A stretch of 64,000 nucleotides of DNA from G965197405 sp965197405 (GTDB lineage: Bacteria; Chloroflexota; Dehalococcoidia; Lucifugimonadales; JAGWBF01). Below are positions 16,229 through 24,814 of the stretch, piece by piece (the first letter of the stretch is position 1; each line of letters opens with the position of its first letter). The notes below the pieces were generated by a model. It was given only the letters and a program-made list of their open reading frames with translations, was not told the DNA's origin and made no database searches. The stretch spans positions 2,046,001 through 2,110,000 of the forward strand of contig OZ240206.1 of assembly GCA_965197405.1 (NCBI GenBank), in the 5' to 3' direction. The translations under genes were made by a program, and so were the position numbers.

Positions 16229-16681
16229 ATGACGAAAGCGAAAGAACCCAAGCCGCCTCGACCACCCCGCGCCGGCCCAGCCTCTCCGACCAACCCCACC
16301 ACCGGCTCCTTCCAAGTATCCGACGAACTGTGGGAGGCACTGGCTCCACTCCTTCCCCAGCGGGTGAATACCCATCCCTTGGGCGGAGGCCGCCCCCGGG
16401 TCCCGGACCGGACCTGCGCCAACGGTATCTTCTACGTGCTTCGCACCGGTTGCCAGTGGAAGTCCTTGGATGCCACCGGCATTTGCTCCGGCTCCACCGC
16501 CCACCTGCGCTTTCAGGAATGGGCCGCCGCCGGGGTGTTCCTGGAGCTATGGCGGACCGGGCTGGAACGCTATGACGAATTGAAGGGTTTGGACTGGAGC
16601 TGGCTGAGCATGGACGGGGCCTTGACCAAATCCCCCTTGGGCGGGGGGAAAAACCGGTCCCAACCCCACGGACCGGGGTAA
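16229..16681 (+). CDS. IS5-family transposase ORF A, copy 2
   Basis: A 150-residue N-terminal half, differing from copy 1 at a few residues near the start (KEPKPPRPPRAG). A TTGGGGA site precedes the ATG. It ends at TAA after GGKNRSQPHGPG because the frame changes at GGGGGGAAAAA (16643-16653). Confidence 0.8.
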   Translation: MTKAKEPKPPRPPRAGPASPTNPTTGSFQVSDELWEALAPLLPQRVNTHPLGGGRPRVPDRTCANGIFYVLRTGCQWKSLDATGICSGSTAHLRFQEWAAAGVFLELWRTGLERYDELKGLDWSWLSMDGALTKSPLGGGKNRSQPHGPG

Positions 16682-16703
16682 GAGCGGGGTCAAACGCAGT
16701 CTG

Positions 16704-17117
16704 TTGACCGAATCCGGGGGCATTCCGGTGGGGCTGGCAGTGGACGGGGCCAACCGCCACGATATGAAGCTGGTGCGGGCCACGGTGGACAGCCTCCCCG
16801 TGCCACGCCCCGCGCCCAGCCCGGAGCATCCCCAGGGTCTGTGCTTGGACAAGGGCTACGACTTTGATGAGGTGCGCCGGACCGTGGACGAGTTTGGCTT
16901 CACGGCCCACATACGCAGCCGTGGGGAAGAGGCTCAGGCCATCAAGAAAGAGGCCGGCTTCAAAGCCCGGCGCTGGGTGGTGGAACGCACCCACAGCTGG
17001 ATGAACCGCTTCCGGCGCATTTTGGTCCGCTGGGACAAGTCTCCCACCAACTACATAGCCTTTCTTCATTTCGCCTGTGCCCTTATCGCTCTCAGAGCCG
17101 CCGGGTTATTAGGATAG
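16704..17117 (+). CDS. IS5-family transposase ORF B, copy 2
   Basis: The catalytic C-terminal half; the frame is open from about 16630 and reads TGPNPTDRGKSG before the first TTG start at 16704. DDE landmarks are VDGANRHDMK, LDKGYDF and RRWVVERTHSW. It relies on a +1/-2 frame change from ORF A. Confidence 0.8.
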   Translation: MTESGGIPVGLAVDGANRHDMKLVRATVDSLPVPRPAPSPEHPQGLCLDKGYDFDEVRRTVDEFGFTAHIRSRGEEAQAIKKEAGFKARRWVVERTHSWMNRFRRILVRWDKSPTNYIAFLHFACALIALRAAGLLG

Positions 17118-17123
17118 GCTCTA

Positions 17124-18415
17124 ATTGGGGCAATCCTGGCGACGCGCAAGCGCACCGTCACCTCGGCGCTCCGGGTCATGGGGCTCAGCGACGACACGAG
17201 CTTTGCCCGTTACCACGACGTTCTCAACCGTGCCGGGTGGTCGCCCCTTCGGATGGCACACTGCCTGCTGTTGCTCTTGATCCAACACCTCGATCACGGC
17301 GATGGCCCACTGGTGTTTGGGATCGACGAGACCCTGGAGCGGCGACGTGGTAGGCGGATCAAGGCCAAGGGGATATATCGCGACGGAGTGCGGTCCAGCG
17401 CAAGTCATTTCGTCAAGGCCTCCGGCCTGCGCTGGGTGAGCCTGATGTGGCTGGCTCCCATACCCTGGGCACATCGGACATGGGCGCTGCCTGTGCTGAC
17501 TGCCCTGGCGCCCTCGGAGCGATATTACCAGGAGATGGGTCGGACTCACAAAAAGCTCACCGATTGGGCGCGTCAGATGATCGCCCAGCTCCGTCGTTGG
17601 CTGCCTCACCGCACCCTGGTCATCGTAGCTGACAGTAGCTATGCCGTCCTCGACCTGCTGCACTTCTGTCAGTCCATGACTCGCCCGGTCACTTTCATCA
17701 CCCGGTTGCGTCTGGACGCCGCGCTCTATGAACCCGCTCCACCTCGACTGCCCGGACAGATGGGTCGCCCACGGCTCAAAGGTCAGCGGCTGCCCACACT
17801 AAAACAGCTCCTCGATCAACCGGCAACCCCGTGGACTGCCGTGATGGTTCCCTGGTACGACGGTACCCTACGCAGAGTGGAGAACGCCTCGCATACGGCG
17901 GTCTGGTATCACAAGGGTAAGGCTCCAGTCCCTATCCGTTGGGTCTTGATACGCGACCCGATGGGTGCGTTCCGGCCACAGGCCTTGTTGTGCACCGACC
18001 TCAACTCGAGCCCACTCGAATCATCGAATGGTTCGTGTTGCGATGGCAGCTGGAGGTCACCCCGTATCCAGTACGGGGCAGGCTCTTCCAGGAAGTTCGC
18101 ACTCACTTGGGAGTGGAAACTCAGCGCCAATGGTCTGACCTGGCCATCGCCCGCACCACACCGGCGCTCTTCGGGTTGTTCTCATGGGTTACACTGGCAG
18201 CACATGCACTGGGCCGGGGCCAAGCCGTACCCGTCCGCTCAGCAGCTTGGTATCACAAGGCCCTGCCCACCTTCTCCGATGCTATCGCTCTGGTCCGCCA
18301 TCACCTGTGGTTCAACTCAGACGTTTTCGGCATATCCCCTGCTCAACCCAACATCCGAAAACTCCCTCCCACCATAGTTGACCGCTTCATAGAATCGCTG
18401 ACCTACGCAGCCTGA
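17124..18415 (+). pseudogene. IS701-family transposase, truncated and frameshifted
   Basis: The frame begins at the IS5 junction with GAILATRKRTVTSALRVMGL, internal to IS701-type transposases, so the N-terminus is gone. The catalytic region FGIDETLERRRGRRIKAKGI is intact. Near 18005 the reading frame must slip by one base to continue as PTRIIEWFVLRWQLEVT and end at 18415 (IVDRFIESLTYAA). A 24-nt hairpin element sits in frame inside this second part (18061-18084), inserting eight residues between VT and FQEV. The gene cannot make a working transposase. Confidence 0.85.
18061..18084 (+). repeat. 24-nt hairpin micro-insertion (copy 1)
   Basis: Stem CCCGTA/TACGGG plus trailing GGCAGGCT; removing exactly these 24 nt restores the expected VTFQEVRTH reading of IS701 transposases. 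Preceded by CAC. Confidence 0.75.
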
Positions 18416-18889
18416 ATGTACAAAGTCCAGCTTACACCATACTACGCAAGTGTAGTTACAGAACAGTCTGAAGTCAATACCTGTCGGGCTGCTTGCGGCA
18501 GGCCCTCGCCCGATGGGTAGCGGTCAGCCCCTCCCTACAGCACCAGCCGGAACCGCAGCGTGAAAGTTCTTGATTTTATCCAGTATGGAGGATGGTGTTG
18601 GCTGTGGGGCTCAATTTCCTGGCGCACCTGACAGGCCAATGTGCTTGCCCAGAAATCTGGTACTGTCAGCTACTTAGCAAGTTGCCCAATATAGTAGAAT
18701 CTAACATGGAATTTTCTGCCATTCTTTTATCATCGAGCACTGAAATCTGAATTAGCAGAGGGCCACGGCGTAGAGTTACGTCACACAGTCTGATCGGAGT
18801 TGCAGAAATGAGTGGTTTTATCGACTGCGTACCGCGTCATTGCCAGTTGCCCTGGCTGTTCGCTCCGACACTCCGGTCGGGTTCCGCCC
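18416..18889. other. Gene-free stretch between IS701 remnant and IS630
   Basis: No ORF with family signals or a convincing start. The first ~60 bp may contain the IS701 terminus, but no matching end was found because the left end is deleted. Confidence 0.4.
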
Positions 18890-18973
18890 TAGTACCATTT
18901 CCAGATAGATTTACAAGGATATGAGAAGGCAGCCATACTTGGGTATGATCTTTCTGTGAGGGAGTATCCAGAC

Positions 18974-19462
18974 ATGGCTGCCATCAAGTATAAAGTCAAG
19001 CTGGCTGAATCCGAACGATTCCGTCTCAATGAGGTTTCCCACCGGGGCAAGCCGTCAGTCCGCACCGTCAAGCGGGCGCTGGCGCTGCTCAAAGCGGATG
19101 AAGGACTTCGGGACGCTGAGATAGCCGGTGTGCTTTTGATCAATGCCGCCACCGTTGCCAGAGTGCGGAAGCGGTACGTCGAGGAAGGAGTTGAGGCCGC
19201 CATCAATGACAAGCCAAGGCCGGGCCGGGAGCGCAAGTTGGACGGCAAGCAGCAAGCGCACCCCGTATCCAGTACGGGGCAGGCTCTGGTTGCCATAGCG
19301 TGCAGCAGTCCACCCGAAGGACATGTGAGCTGGACGCTTCACCTGCTGGCGGACAAGGTGGTGGAGTTTGCCGGGAGCATCTCCCTTGAGACGGTGCGCC
19401 AGATACTCAAAAAAACGAACTCAAGCCGTGGAAGAAGAAAGAGTGGTGCATCCCCAAGGTGA
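18974..19462 (+). CDS. IS630 transposase ORF A
   Basis: The N-terminal DNA-binding half from the ATG (MAAIKYKVKLAESER). It has two HTH-like segments (VKRALALLKADEG, DAEIAGVLLINAATVARVRK) and the linker GKQQAH...LVAIACSSPPEG. Eight residues (PVSSTGQA) between AH and LVAI come from a 24-nt insertion that keeps the frame. At AAAAAAACG (~19409-19417) a -1 slip joins ORF B as KNELKPWKKKEWC; without it translation ends at 19462. Programmed -1 shifting at A-runs is known for IS630 elements. Confidence 0.85.
   Translation: MAAIKYKVKLAESERFRLNEVSHRGKPSVRTVKRALALLKADEGLRDAEIAGVLLINAATVARVRKRYVEEGVEAAINDKPRPGRERKLDGKQQAHPVSSTGQALVAIACSSPPEGHVSWTLHLLADKVVEFAGSISLETVRQILKKTNSSRGRRKSGASPR
19262..19285 (+). 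repeat. 24-nt hairpin micro-insertion (copy 2)
   Basis: Identical to the unit at 18061-18084 and again preceded by CAC. Deleting it gives the canonical IS630 reading GKQQAHLVAIACSSPPEG. Confidence 0.75.
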
Positions 19463-20100
19463 GCGGGGAGTTCGTCGCCCGGATGGAGGATGTGGTGGAC
19501 CTTTATCACCAAGAGTACGACCGGGAGCGTCCGGTGGCGTGTTTCGACGAGACCTCCAAGCAGTTGCTCGGGGACGTGAGGCCGCCCGTCAAAGCCAAGC
19601 CCGGACGGGTGGAGCGCTATGACACCGAGTACCAGCGAAACGGGACCCGGAACCTGTTCATGTTCTGTGAACCGAAGGGTGGGTGGAGGCACGTCGAGGT
19701 GACCGGGCGCCGGACTGCCGTGGACTTCGCGCACCGGATGAAGTGGTTGGTGGACGAGGCATATCCTGACGCCACAGTGGTCCGGCCGGTGCTGGACAAT
19801 CTCAACACCCACAAGCCCGGCTCGCTCTACGAGGCATTTGGAGCGTCCGAGGCGCGCCGCATAGCCAAACGCCTGGAGCTTCACCACACACCCAATCACG
19901 GAAGCTGGCTGAACATGGCCGAGATCGAGTTGAGCGTCTTCAGCAGGCAGTGCCTGGACCGCCGGATCGGCGATGAAGTGTTGCTGAAACGGGAGGTCGC
20001 GGCGCTCGAACGCGAGCGCAACGAGGCCGCCGCCATCATAGACTGGCGGTTCTCCACCCAGAGCCTGCCCTCGGCCACGACCGGGGGACGCTCGCAGTAA
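19459..20100 (+). CDS. IS630 transposase ORF B (DDE domain)
   Basis: The catalytic half, reached by -1 frameshift. The first Asp lies in VACFDETSKQLLG, the second in VRPVLDNLNTH and the third acidic residue in WLNMAEIELS. It ends with a basic tail just before the right terminal repeat. With the frameshift the enzyme is ~375 residues, about right for the family allowing for the 8-residue insertion. Confidence 0.85.
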   Translation: MSGEFVARMEDVVDLYHQEYDRERPVACFDETSKQLLGDVRPPVKAKPGRVERYDTEYQRNGTRNLFMFCEPKGGWRHVEVTGRRTAVDFAHRMKWLVDEAYPDATVVRPVLDNLNTHKPGSLYEAFGASEARRIAKRLELHHTPNHGSWLNMAEIELSVFSRQCLDRRIGDEVLLKREVAALERERNEAAAIIDWRFSTQSLPSATTGGRSQ

Positions 20101-20166
20101 GCTCAAACATGTATATCCAATAGAATTAAATTGAAACGGTACTAGGACCAGGGCAAGGGCTTCGCT

Positions 20167-21963
20167 CTATCGAGTTCCGGGCGGTTCGACCCGGACCGTG
20201 ATGATGTCTATACCGTGGAACTGCTGGTGCTGCACCGACGAGGCGTAAGCCCGTAGCAGCCGCAGTGAAAGTTCCTGTTCGACCGAGGTCTCCGAATCGT
20301 ATTGTTGGAGCTGGCGTAGGCGGTCTTCTATGTTCTCCTCGTCTCCGCCTCCGATAAACTCGAGGTCCGCCACCGGGCCGTCGCTGGAGGCGACAACGAC
20401 CAACTGGCGGTCGGGCTTATCGTCTTGCGTCTTTTCTTCATCCAGGAGCAGCCCCTCCAGGTCCAGCGGGGCCAGGGTCAGAAGAGTTTCCTCTACGACG
20501 GCGCTCAGCCGTTCCTTCATCGCGGCGTCCCAGCCCCGGCGGTCTGCGAACCTGGCGATAAACTCGTTGAGCTCCGGTAGGGCGTCTGTGTGCAGTTTCG
20601 ACCGGAAGCGCATCCGCCGCGGATTGGTGAACTCCAGATACAAAATCATCGCTATGGCGGCCGCCCCCCCGGTAGTTATACCGCTCTGTATCAGCGTTCC
20701 CCACACTGGTCCGATGTCCGACAGCGAGAACAATCCGAACTGGAAAGCCGCCCCAATCCAGAAGCAGACCCCCGCGACCACGATTTTCTGCCGGTTCTGC
20801 TCGGTCTGGATAACCGTCTGCGCCCCGTCTACGAACAGGTATCCGCTCAGCACGATAAGGTATCCCGCCATTACCGGTCCTGGAATGGCGCTGAGCAGCC
20901 CTGACACCTTGGGCAGAAAGGCCACCGCAATGAATATAGCGCCGATGAAGTATCCAACCCTGAGGGAGGCGACGCCGGTGGTCCGCGTATACGAAACGGT
21001 ACCCGGATTGATTATGTGAGGCACCGTTCCGGCAACGCCGGCCATAAGATTGGCCACGCCGGTCCCGGCCAACGACCTCTGTACTTGCCTAAAGTCGACG
21101 GCCCGGTTGTCGCGCCGGGCGGCCCGTTGCTGGGCAATGGATTCTCCGTTGGCCTGGATGGAGATTATTACGCTAAGGAACAGAAACGCGGGGAGCAGGG
21201 TCCAGAACGGGATGCCGAAGTCAAGCCCCAAACTGGGCCATTGGCCGGGCAGCCCGACCCAGGGGGCCTCGATGATCCTCCCGGTATCGTAGAGGCCGAA
21301 GACCGCAGCAACCCCGCAGCCCACGATGATACCGATTACCGGCCCCCAAAGTCGCAATACTGCCGAGCCGCGCAGAATGAGCGCGGCGATGACTCCCAGT
21401 GTGGCCAGAGCGGTCAAGTGAGGCCCCACCGTCCCGGTCTCCGATGCTTCCGGCAGCAGGCGAGGCACCACCGAAGCAAGGGTGATGGACAGTATCATCA
21501 GCACCGTTCCGCCCACGGTAGGCGTGACGATGCGCCGCAGGACGAACAGCCACTTGGAGATGACAATCTGGCCAATCGCGCAAACAATGACTAGGGCGGC
21601 CAGCGTCGCCGGCCCCCCGTCCACCACCGCCGAGATGCAAAAGGGAATTGAGAAGGCCGCCGTGAACATGGGGAGTACGGCGCCGGCTCCCACCGGCCCC
21701 ACCCGCCGCACCTGCACCAGCGTGGACACGCCAGCGACCAGCAGAGAGGCGAAGACCATCCAGACCAGGTAGGAATCGTCCCGCCCCGACGCCTTGGCTA
21801 CGACGACCGGCGTTACCAGCAGGGTGACGGATGCGATCACGCTGAACTGTGCGGCGAAACCCAGAGAAGCCCGCAGGGGCGGGTTCTCGTGCGCCTCGTA
21901 ACGGGGGTTTTGAGAAACTGCTGACAGGACCGTCTCCCAGGCCGGATAGAGTGGCAAGCCCAA
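20167..21963 (-). CDS. NCS2-type nucleobase permease with C-terminal RsbW-like domain
   Basis: 598 residues. Residues ~35-450 form 12-14 hydrophobic segments, with the NCS2 pattern of VGPVGAGAVLPMFTAAFS in an early segment, an ANGESIAQQRAARRDNRAVD loop and NPGTVSYTRTTGVASLRVG. The enzyme would take up xanthine, uracil or a related base with protons or Na+. The last ~140 residues are soluble: LNEFIARFADRRGWDAAM, SAVVEETLLTLAP and a beta-rich end resemble the HATPase fold of RsbW/SpoIIAB anti-sigma kinases, with the N-box Glu but no clear glycine box. The start is TTG after GGGGCAGG. Substrate and the function of the tail are uncertain. Confidence 0.75.
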   Translation of the reverse strand: MGLPLYPAWETVLSAVSQNPRYEAHENPPLRASLGFAAQFSVIASVTLLVTPVVVAKASGRDDSYLVWMVFASLLVAGVSTLVQVRRVGPVGAGAVLPMFTAAFSIPFCISAVVDGGPATLAALVIVCAIGQIVISKWLFVLRRIVTPTVGGTVLMILSITLASVVPRLLPEASETGTVGPHLTALATLGVIAALILRGSAVLRLWGPVIGIIVGCGVAAVFGLYDTGRIIEAPWVGLPGQWPSLGLDFGIPFWTLLPAFLFLSVIISIQANGESIAQQRAARRDNRAVDFRQVQRSLAGTGVANLMAGVAGTVPHIINPGTVSYTRTTGVASLRVGYFIGAIFIAVAFLPKVSGLLSAIPGPVMAGYLIVLSGYLFVDGAQTVIQTEQNRQKIVVAGVCFWIGAAFQFGLFSLSDIGPVWGTLIQSGITTGGAAAIAMILYLEFTNPRRMRFRSKLHTDALPELNEFIARFADRRGWDAAMKERLSAVVEETLLTLAPLDLEGLLLDEEKTQDDKPDRQLVVVASSDGPVADLEFIGGGDEENIEDRLRQLQQYDSETSVEQELSLRLLRAYASSVQHQQFHGIDIITVRVEPPGTR

Positions 21964-22080
21964 AGGCAGTGACCTGCCCCAGAGATTGTACCAGGTATTA
22001 CCTCATAATTGAGCCGTCGTAGGAAGAATTGTAGGGTGGCAGCTTCTGGGAAGCTCACAGGACTAGCCACAACTCGAAGA

Positions 22081-22142
22081 TGGTACTGCCTACCGTCAGC
22101 TTAGGCCCACTTTTCCGACCTTAGTTGACTGTACATAGTACC
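22081..22142. repeat. IS21-family terminal sequence
   Basis: A stretch matching, in inverted orientation, the solo end at 12831-12890. It lies next to the istB fragment and ends near GTACATAGTACC. Confidence 0.4.
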
Positions 22143-22157
22143 GGCCTGCGAGCATTG

Positions 22158-22445
22158 TCAAGGGCGGCGGGGAATTGGTCCACCTGGGCGGAGGAATAGT
22201 GTCCCACAGACCTCGTTCCACTCGTCAAAGGGCGAGTTGGTGGTCACCAGGATGGAGCCTCGCTTGCAGCACTGGCTGGAGACCTCGAAGAGCAGTTCTC
22301 CACCGGTTCGGGACAGGCGGACGAAGCCCAGGTCCTCGATGATGAGCAGGTTGGGACAGGACAGCTGCCGCCGAAGGTTGTGCAGGCGTCTTTCGCCCCT
22401 GACCTCCAGCAGCTCATGCACCAGGGCGGCCGCCGCGAACGTTAT
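22158..22445 (-). pseudogene. istB fragment (IS21 helper ATPase)
   Basis: Reads ITFAAAALVHELLEVRGER, then LIIEDLGFVRL (Walker B-like) and FDEWNEVCG, all from the middle and end of IstB. The N-terminal Walker A part is missing, a stop lies just upstream in frame, and the C-terminus is out of frame. It is a relic of an IS21 element. Confidence 0.75.
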
Positions 22446-22632
22446 CCCGGCGTTCTATGTATTCACACCGGGCGAGCTGCATCACCAGAACCCTGTTCAC
22501 CGAAGGTATTGCCGGGAAGTCGAAGGTCTCCGGCTTTTGACAGCGGGGAAGCGGGCGGCCCACCTCAGCAGGTATTCAGTGTGGTCTGAGCCATCGGCGG
22601 CGCACTGGACGGCCAGCCTGCAGCACTCCCTT

Positions 22633-23391
22633 TCAGCGAGCGGCGTTCGCGGGTTGATGCGCCAGAAGGAAATCGCGCACCTGGTTTATCGTCTTCTCGA
22701 ACACGTCCTTTGACTCCTTCCAAGGGTATACCGTCACCTGGGCTTTAGGAGCCAACGCCGCCAGGTCCATGGCGGCCTCGTACGAATGCGCTGGTGTGTC
22801 GTCAGGCATGACCAGCATAGGCGTCTGGCACGAGCGCGCGAAGTCCCGCGACACACTGTACATGAAGTCCGGCTGGACGCGGTATAGGTTGTGCAGGTAC
22901 TCTTCGACGGTCTCCATCGTCACGTCAGCCCGCCGGGAGCATAGCTCGGGGCCCCAACTATCGCGGCCAGAGTCATACATGGCATCCGGTGTTGCCCGTG
23001 CGTGTCCAACCGGCTGGCAGAGCACGGCGGCCACGACGCGCTCGGGTGCCCGTTCCATGAGCTTGAGTGCAAAAGGGCCGCCGATGCAGTAGCCCATGAA
23101 GAAGAACTCCTGTATCCCGAGGTGGTCCATCAATCCCAGTTGGTCGTCGGCGAAAGCTCCCCAGGGGTCGTTGACCTGGACAGGCCCGCTGGACTCTCCG
23201 CCATTCGCGTTGCGCTGGTCCATCGTAATGCAGCGGAAGTCGTTCTTGAACTCCTCCATCGCGTTGAACACCTGTCCAGGCCAATTGTCGGCCACGGAGT
23301 TCAAGCCCCCGCCGGGAGTCACCAGAAGCGGGAAACCGGACCCAACCTCCTCATAGTGGATGCGGACATCGCCTTTGGTATAAAGCGGCAT
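22633..23391 (-). CDS. Alpha/beta hydrolase with cysteine at the nucleophile elbow
   Basis: A 252-residue single-domain hydrolase; GGAGGAACTGCA precedes the ATG. It has the oxyanion motif VTPGGGLNS, the nucleophile elbow FFMGYCIGGPF (G-x-C-x-G, Cys instead of the usual Ser) and an acidic residue around MPDDTPAHS. A catalytic His near the end is not evident: the expected position reads YPWKESKD. Cys nucleophiles occur in dienelactone-hydrolase-like enzymes. The substrate is unknown; it is probably a small ester, lactone or thioester. Confidence 0.8.
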   Translation of the reverse strand: MPLYTKGDVRIHYEEVGSGFPLLVTPGGGLNSVADNWPGQVFNAMEEFKNDFRCITMDQRNANGGESSGPVQVNDPWGAFADDQLGLMDHLGIQEFFFMGYCIGGPFALKLMERAPERVVAAVLCQPVGHARATPDAMYDSGRDSWGPELCSRRADVTMETVEEYLHNLYRVQPDFMYSVSRDFARSCQTPMLVMPDDTPAHSYEAAMDLAALAPKAQVTVYPWKESKDVFEKTINQVRDFLLAHQPANAAR

Positions 23392-23717
23392 TGCAGTTCC
23401 TCCTTCTTGACCCCGGTACCGGGGCCCAAGGCAATTGTAACCTGGGGAACGGGGTAGTCAAGTCAGAGGTCGCCGGTTGAAACTGTGGGAGAAGCCGGTC
23501 TTAATCGAGGTCGCGATGAAAGCGATATTATCGAATACTAGGGGGTGTTCACATAAGCTAGCAGGAACACCTACTGGACTTTGAAGTGGAGGAGGTTGCT
23601 CTGGACAGCACTAGCGTCAAGGCTCATCTCGTGCGTAAACACGTCTTGATTTACCATAACCCCACACTGCTTTTCACACACCCTCTAAGCCGCCTATGGA
23701 GTTACGCTCACGAGCCT
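23392..23717. other. Gene-free spacer
   Basis: No ORF with family signals. GGGGGTGTTCACATAAGC near 23540 and CACACACCCTCTAAG near 23680 may be fragments of dispersed repeats. Confidence 0.35.
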
Positions 23718-23743
23718 ATTATAGTACATAAATGTACGATTAT
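23718..23743 (-). promoter_or_regulatory. Orphan hicAB-type promoter/operator
   Basis: GTACATAAATGTAC (23724-23737) with TATAAT on the reverse strand (23723-23718) closely matches the promoter of hicA at 24685-24713. The reading frame behind it stops after five codons, so it is a leftover of a second toxin-antitoxin locus. Confidence 0.5.
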
Positions 23744-23755
23744 CGGGGGTTTACA

Positions 23756-23993
23756 ATGAAGGGCCTCTCAGATAGCATAGCCGAAGGAGGTCTAGCGGTG
23801 CCAGAAGTCGCCCTGAAGCCTTGAAAATGGTACAGGAAGCCCTTGAGCGGTACGTCCTGGAAGTCGAGGCCGCCGCTTAATGCGACTAAGCAAGGACACG
23901 TATATGGTTCACGCTCGACAATTCGTCCGTTGGCTAGACGACGATTTCGAGCCGGGCGTGAGGACCCGTAAAGGCAAGGATGATAAAAGATAG
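23756..23993 (+). pseudogene. Remnants of small genes, possibly antitoxin
   Basis: An ATG at 23756 opens 22 codons. A second frame ends MVQEALERYVLEVEAAA, which looks like the tail of a ribbon-helix-helix antitoxin. Its TAA overlaps an ATG (23880) encoding a 37-residue peptide (HARQFVRWLDDDFEPG). None is long enough to be a convincing intact gene. Confidence 0.3.
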
Positions 23994-24015
23994 CCTCAGA
24001 CAGCAGAAAACCCCT

Positions 24016-24468
24016 TTAGACCGTTGCCCTATCCTCAACTACCAGGGAGCGTCCAACGGCGCGGAGGGCCTTCTCAACTTGACCAATGTGGGACCGGTGC
24101 CCTGGATTGACCAGCCTACGGACGGCGCCCTCGCTCAGTCCCAACCGGGCGGCGAGAGCAACGTTGGTAATGCCCTGCTCGCGCATGGCCGTATAGAGGG
24201 TCAGCTTTGCTGCGACGATGAGCGGCACTGGGACCAACACCTGACCATCAGTGACGGGGCTCGGTGCGGGGATGTCTTCGCGGAATTTGACATACCCGCT
24301 CAAGGCGACGCTCAGGCAATCCTCGGCCATCTCCAGGGCCTCTTCCCAAGACCACCCGCAAGCATTAGCTCCATATACATCAGGGAAAGTCACATTGTAG
24401 GCCTCCCGCCCTGTTGCCCTTTCCTCCTCTTCATCGCGGGCGATATTGCAGGGATAGGCATATCGCAT
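24016..24468 (-). CDS. hicB: HicB-family antitoxin
   Basis: 150 residues. The N-terminal HicB fold (~20-70) has YNVTFPDVYGANACG and EEALEMAEDCLSVALSGYV. A C-terminal helix-turn-helix (~110-135, NVALAARLGLSEGAVRRLV) should bind the operator. It starts 3 nt after the hicA stop. HicB neutralises HicA and represses the pair. An extended middle segment (AEDIPAPSPVT-like) links the two domains. Confidence 0.85.
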   Translation of the reverse strand: MRYAYPCNIARDEEEERATGREAYNVTFPDVYGANACGWSWEEALEMAEDCLSVALSGYVKFREDIPAPSPVTDGQVLVPVPLIVAAKLTLYTAMREQGITNVALAARLGLSEGAVRRLVNPGHRSHIGQVEKALRAVGRSLVVEDRATV

Positions 24469-24471
24469 GGG

Positions 24472-24678
24472 CTAGAACTCCCTTCTATCAATATTCAAGT
24501 CCTCAAGCATAGAGGCCAATGTGCTCCGGGCGGTCTCGCCCCGTTGGACGAAGGTCCGAAATCTGCCCACAGTAATCAGTCCATGACTGCCCTTCCCGCG
24601 AGCGAGGTCGAAGCTGAACTCCAGCCCATGCTTGCGGGCATACCGCTTGGCCAGCCTTACGAACTCCCTTCCGTTCAC
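24472..24678 (-). CDS. hicA: HicA-family mRNA interferase toxin
   Basis: 68 residues from GTG at 24678 (VNGREFVRLAKRYARKHG). It has the HicA double-stranded-RNA-binding-like fold with the catalytic histidine in GKGSHGLITVG. HicA toxins cleave mRNA or tmRNA during stress. A longer frame upstream to 24921 exists but runs through the promoter and is unlikely. The predicted transcription start is only a few bases before the GTG, so translation is probably leaderless. Confidence 0.85.
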   Translation of the reverse strand: MNGREFVRLAKRYARKHGLEFSFDLARGKGSHGLITVGRFRTFVQRGETARSTLASMLEDLNIDRREF

Positions 24679-24684
24679 GAGTCT

Positions 24685-24713
24685 ATTGTAGTACACAAAT
24701 GTACGATTATCAA
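24685..24713 (-). promoter_or_regulatory. hicAB promoter with palindromic operator
   Basis: Reverse strand TTGATA (24713-24708), 17-nt spacer, TACAAT (24690-24685); GTG follows 6 nt later. GTACA-caaa-TGTAC (24691-24704) fills the spacer and is a likely HicB operator. Confidence 0.7.
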
Positions 24714-24814
24714 GAAGTTGAAATGAAAGACAGCCCGACAACGCAGAGCCGGTTCCTGGGGGCTGAGGTAAACCCGGGCTGACGACGCCTTCGCCCAAGC
24801 AATGGAGGAAGCCA

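Larger units (their letters stand above)
16152..17121 (+). mobile_element. IS5-family element, copy 2
   Basis: 970 bp, ends GAGCCTATCCTAA and TTAGGATAGGCTC, flanked by TAA on both sides (TSD candidate). It is nearly identical to copy 1 but in the opposite orientation. It abuts a truncated IS701 transposase on its right; since the left flank is unrelated to IS701, a deletion or recombination accompanied or followed insertion. Confidence 0.9.
18892..20142 (+). mobile_element. IS630-family element
   Basis: About 1250 bp with ends GTACCATTTC... and ...GAAACGGTAC, flanked by TA on each side (18890-18891 and 20143-20144), the target expected for IS630/Tc1-mariner elements. The reading frame needs a -1 shift at an A7 run, as is usual for this family, and contains a 24-nt micro-insertion. 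Confidence 0.85.

Noticed and set aside
22237..22713. 158-codon plus-strand ORF
   Set aside because: Antisense to the istB fragment and the hydrolase end; no motif.
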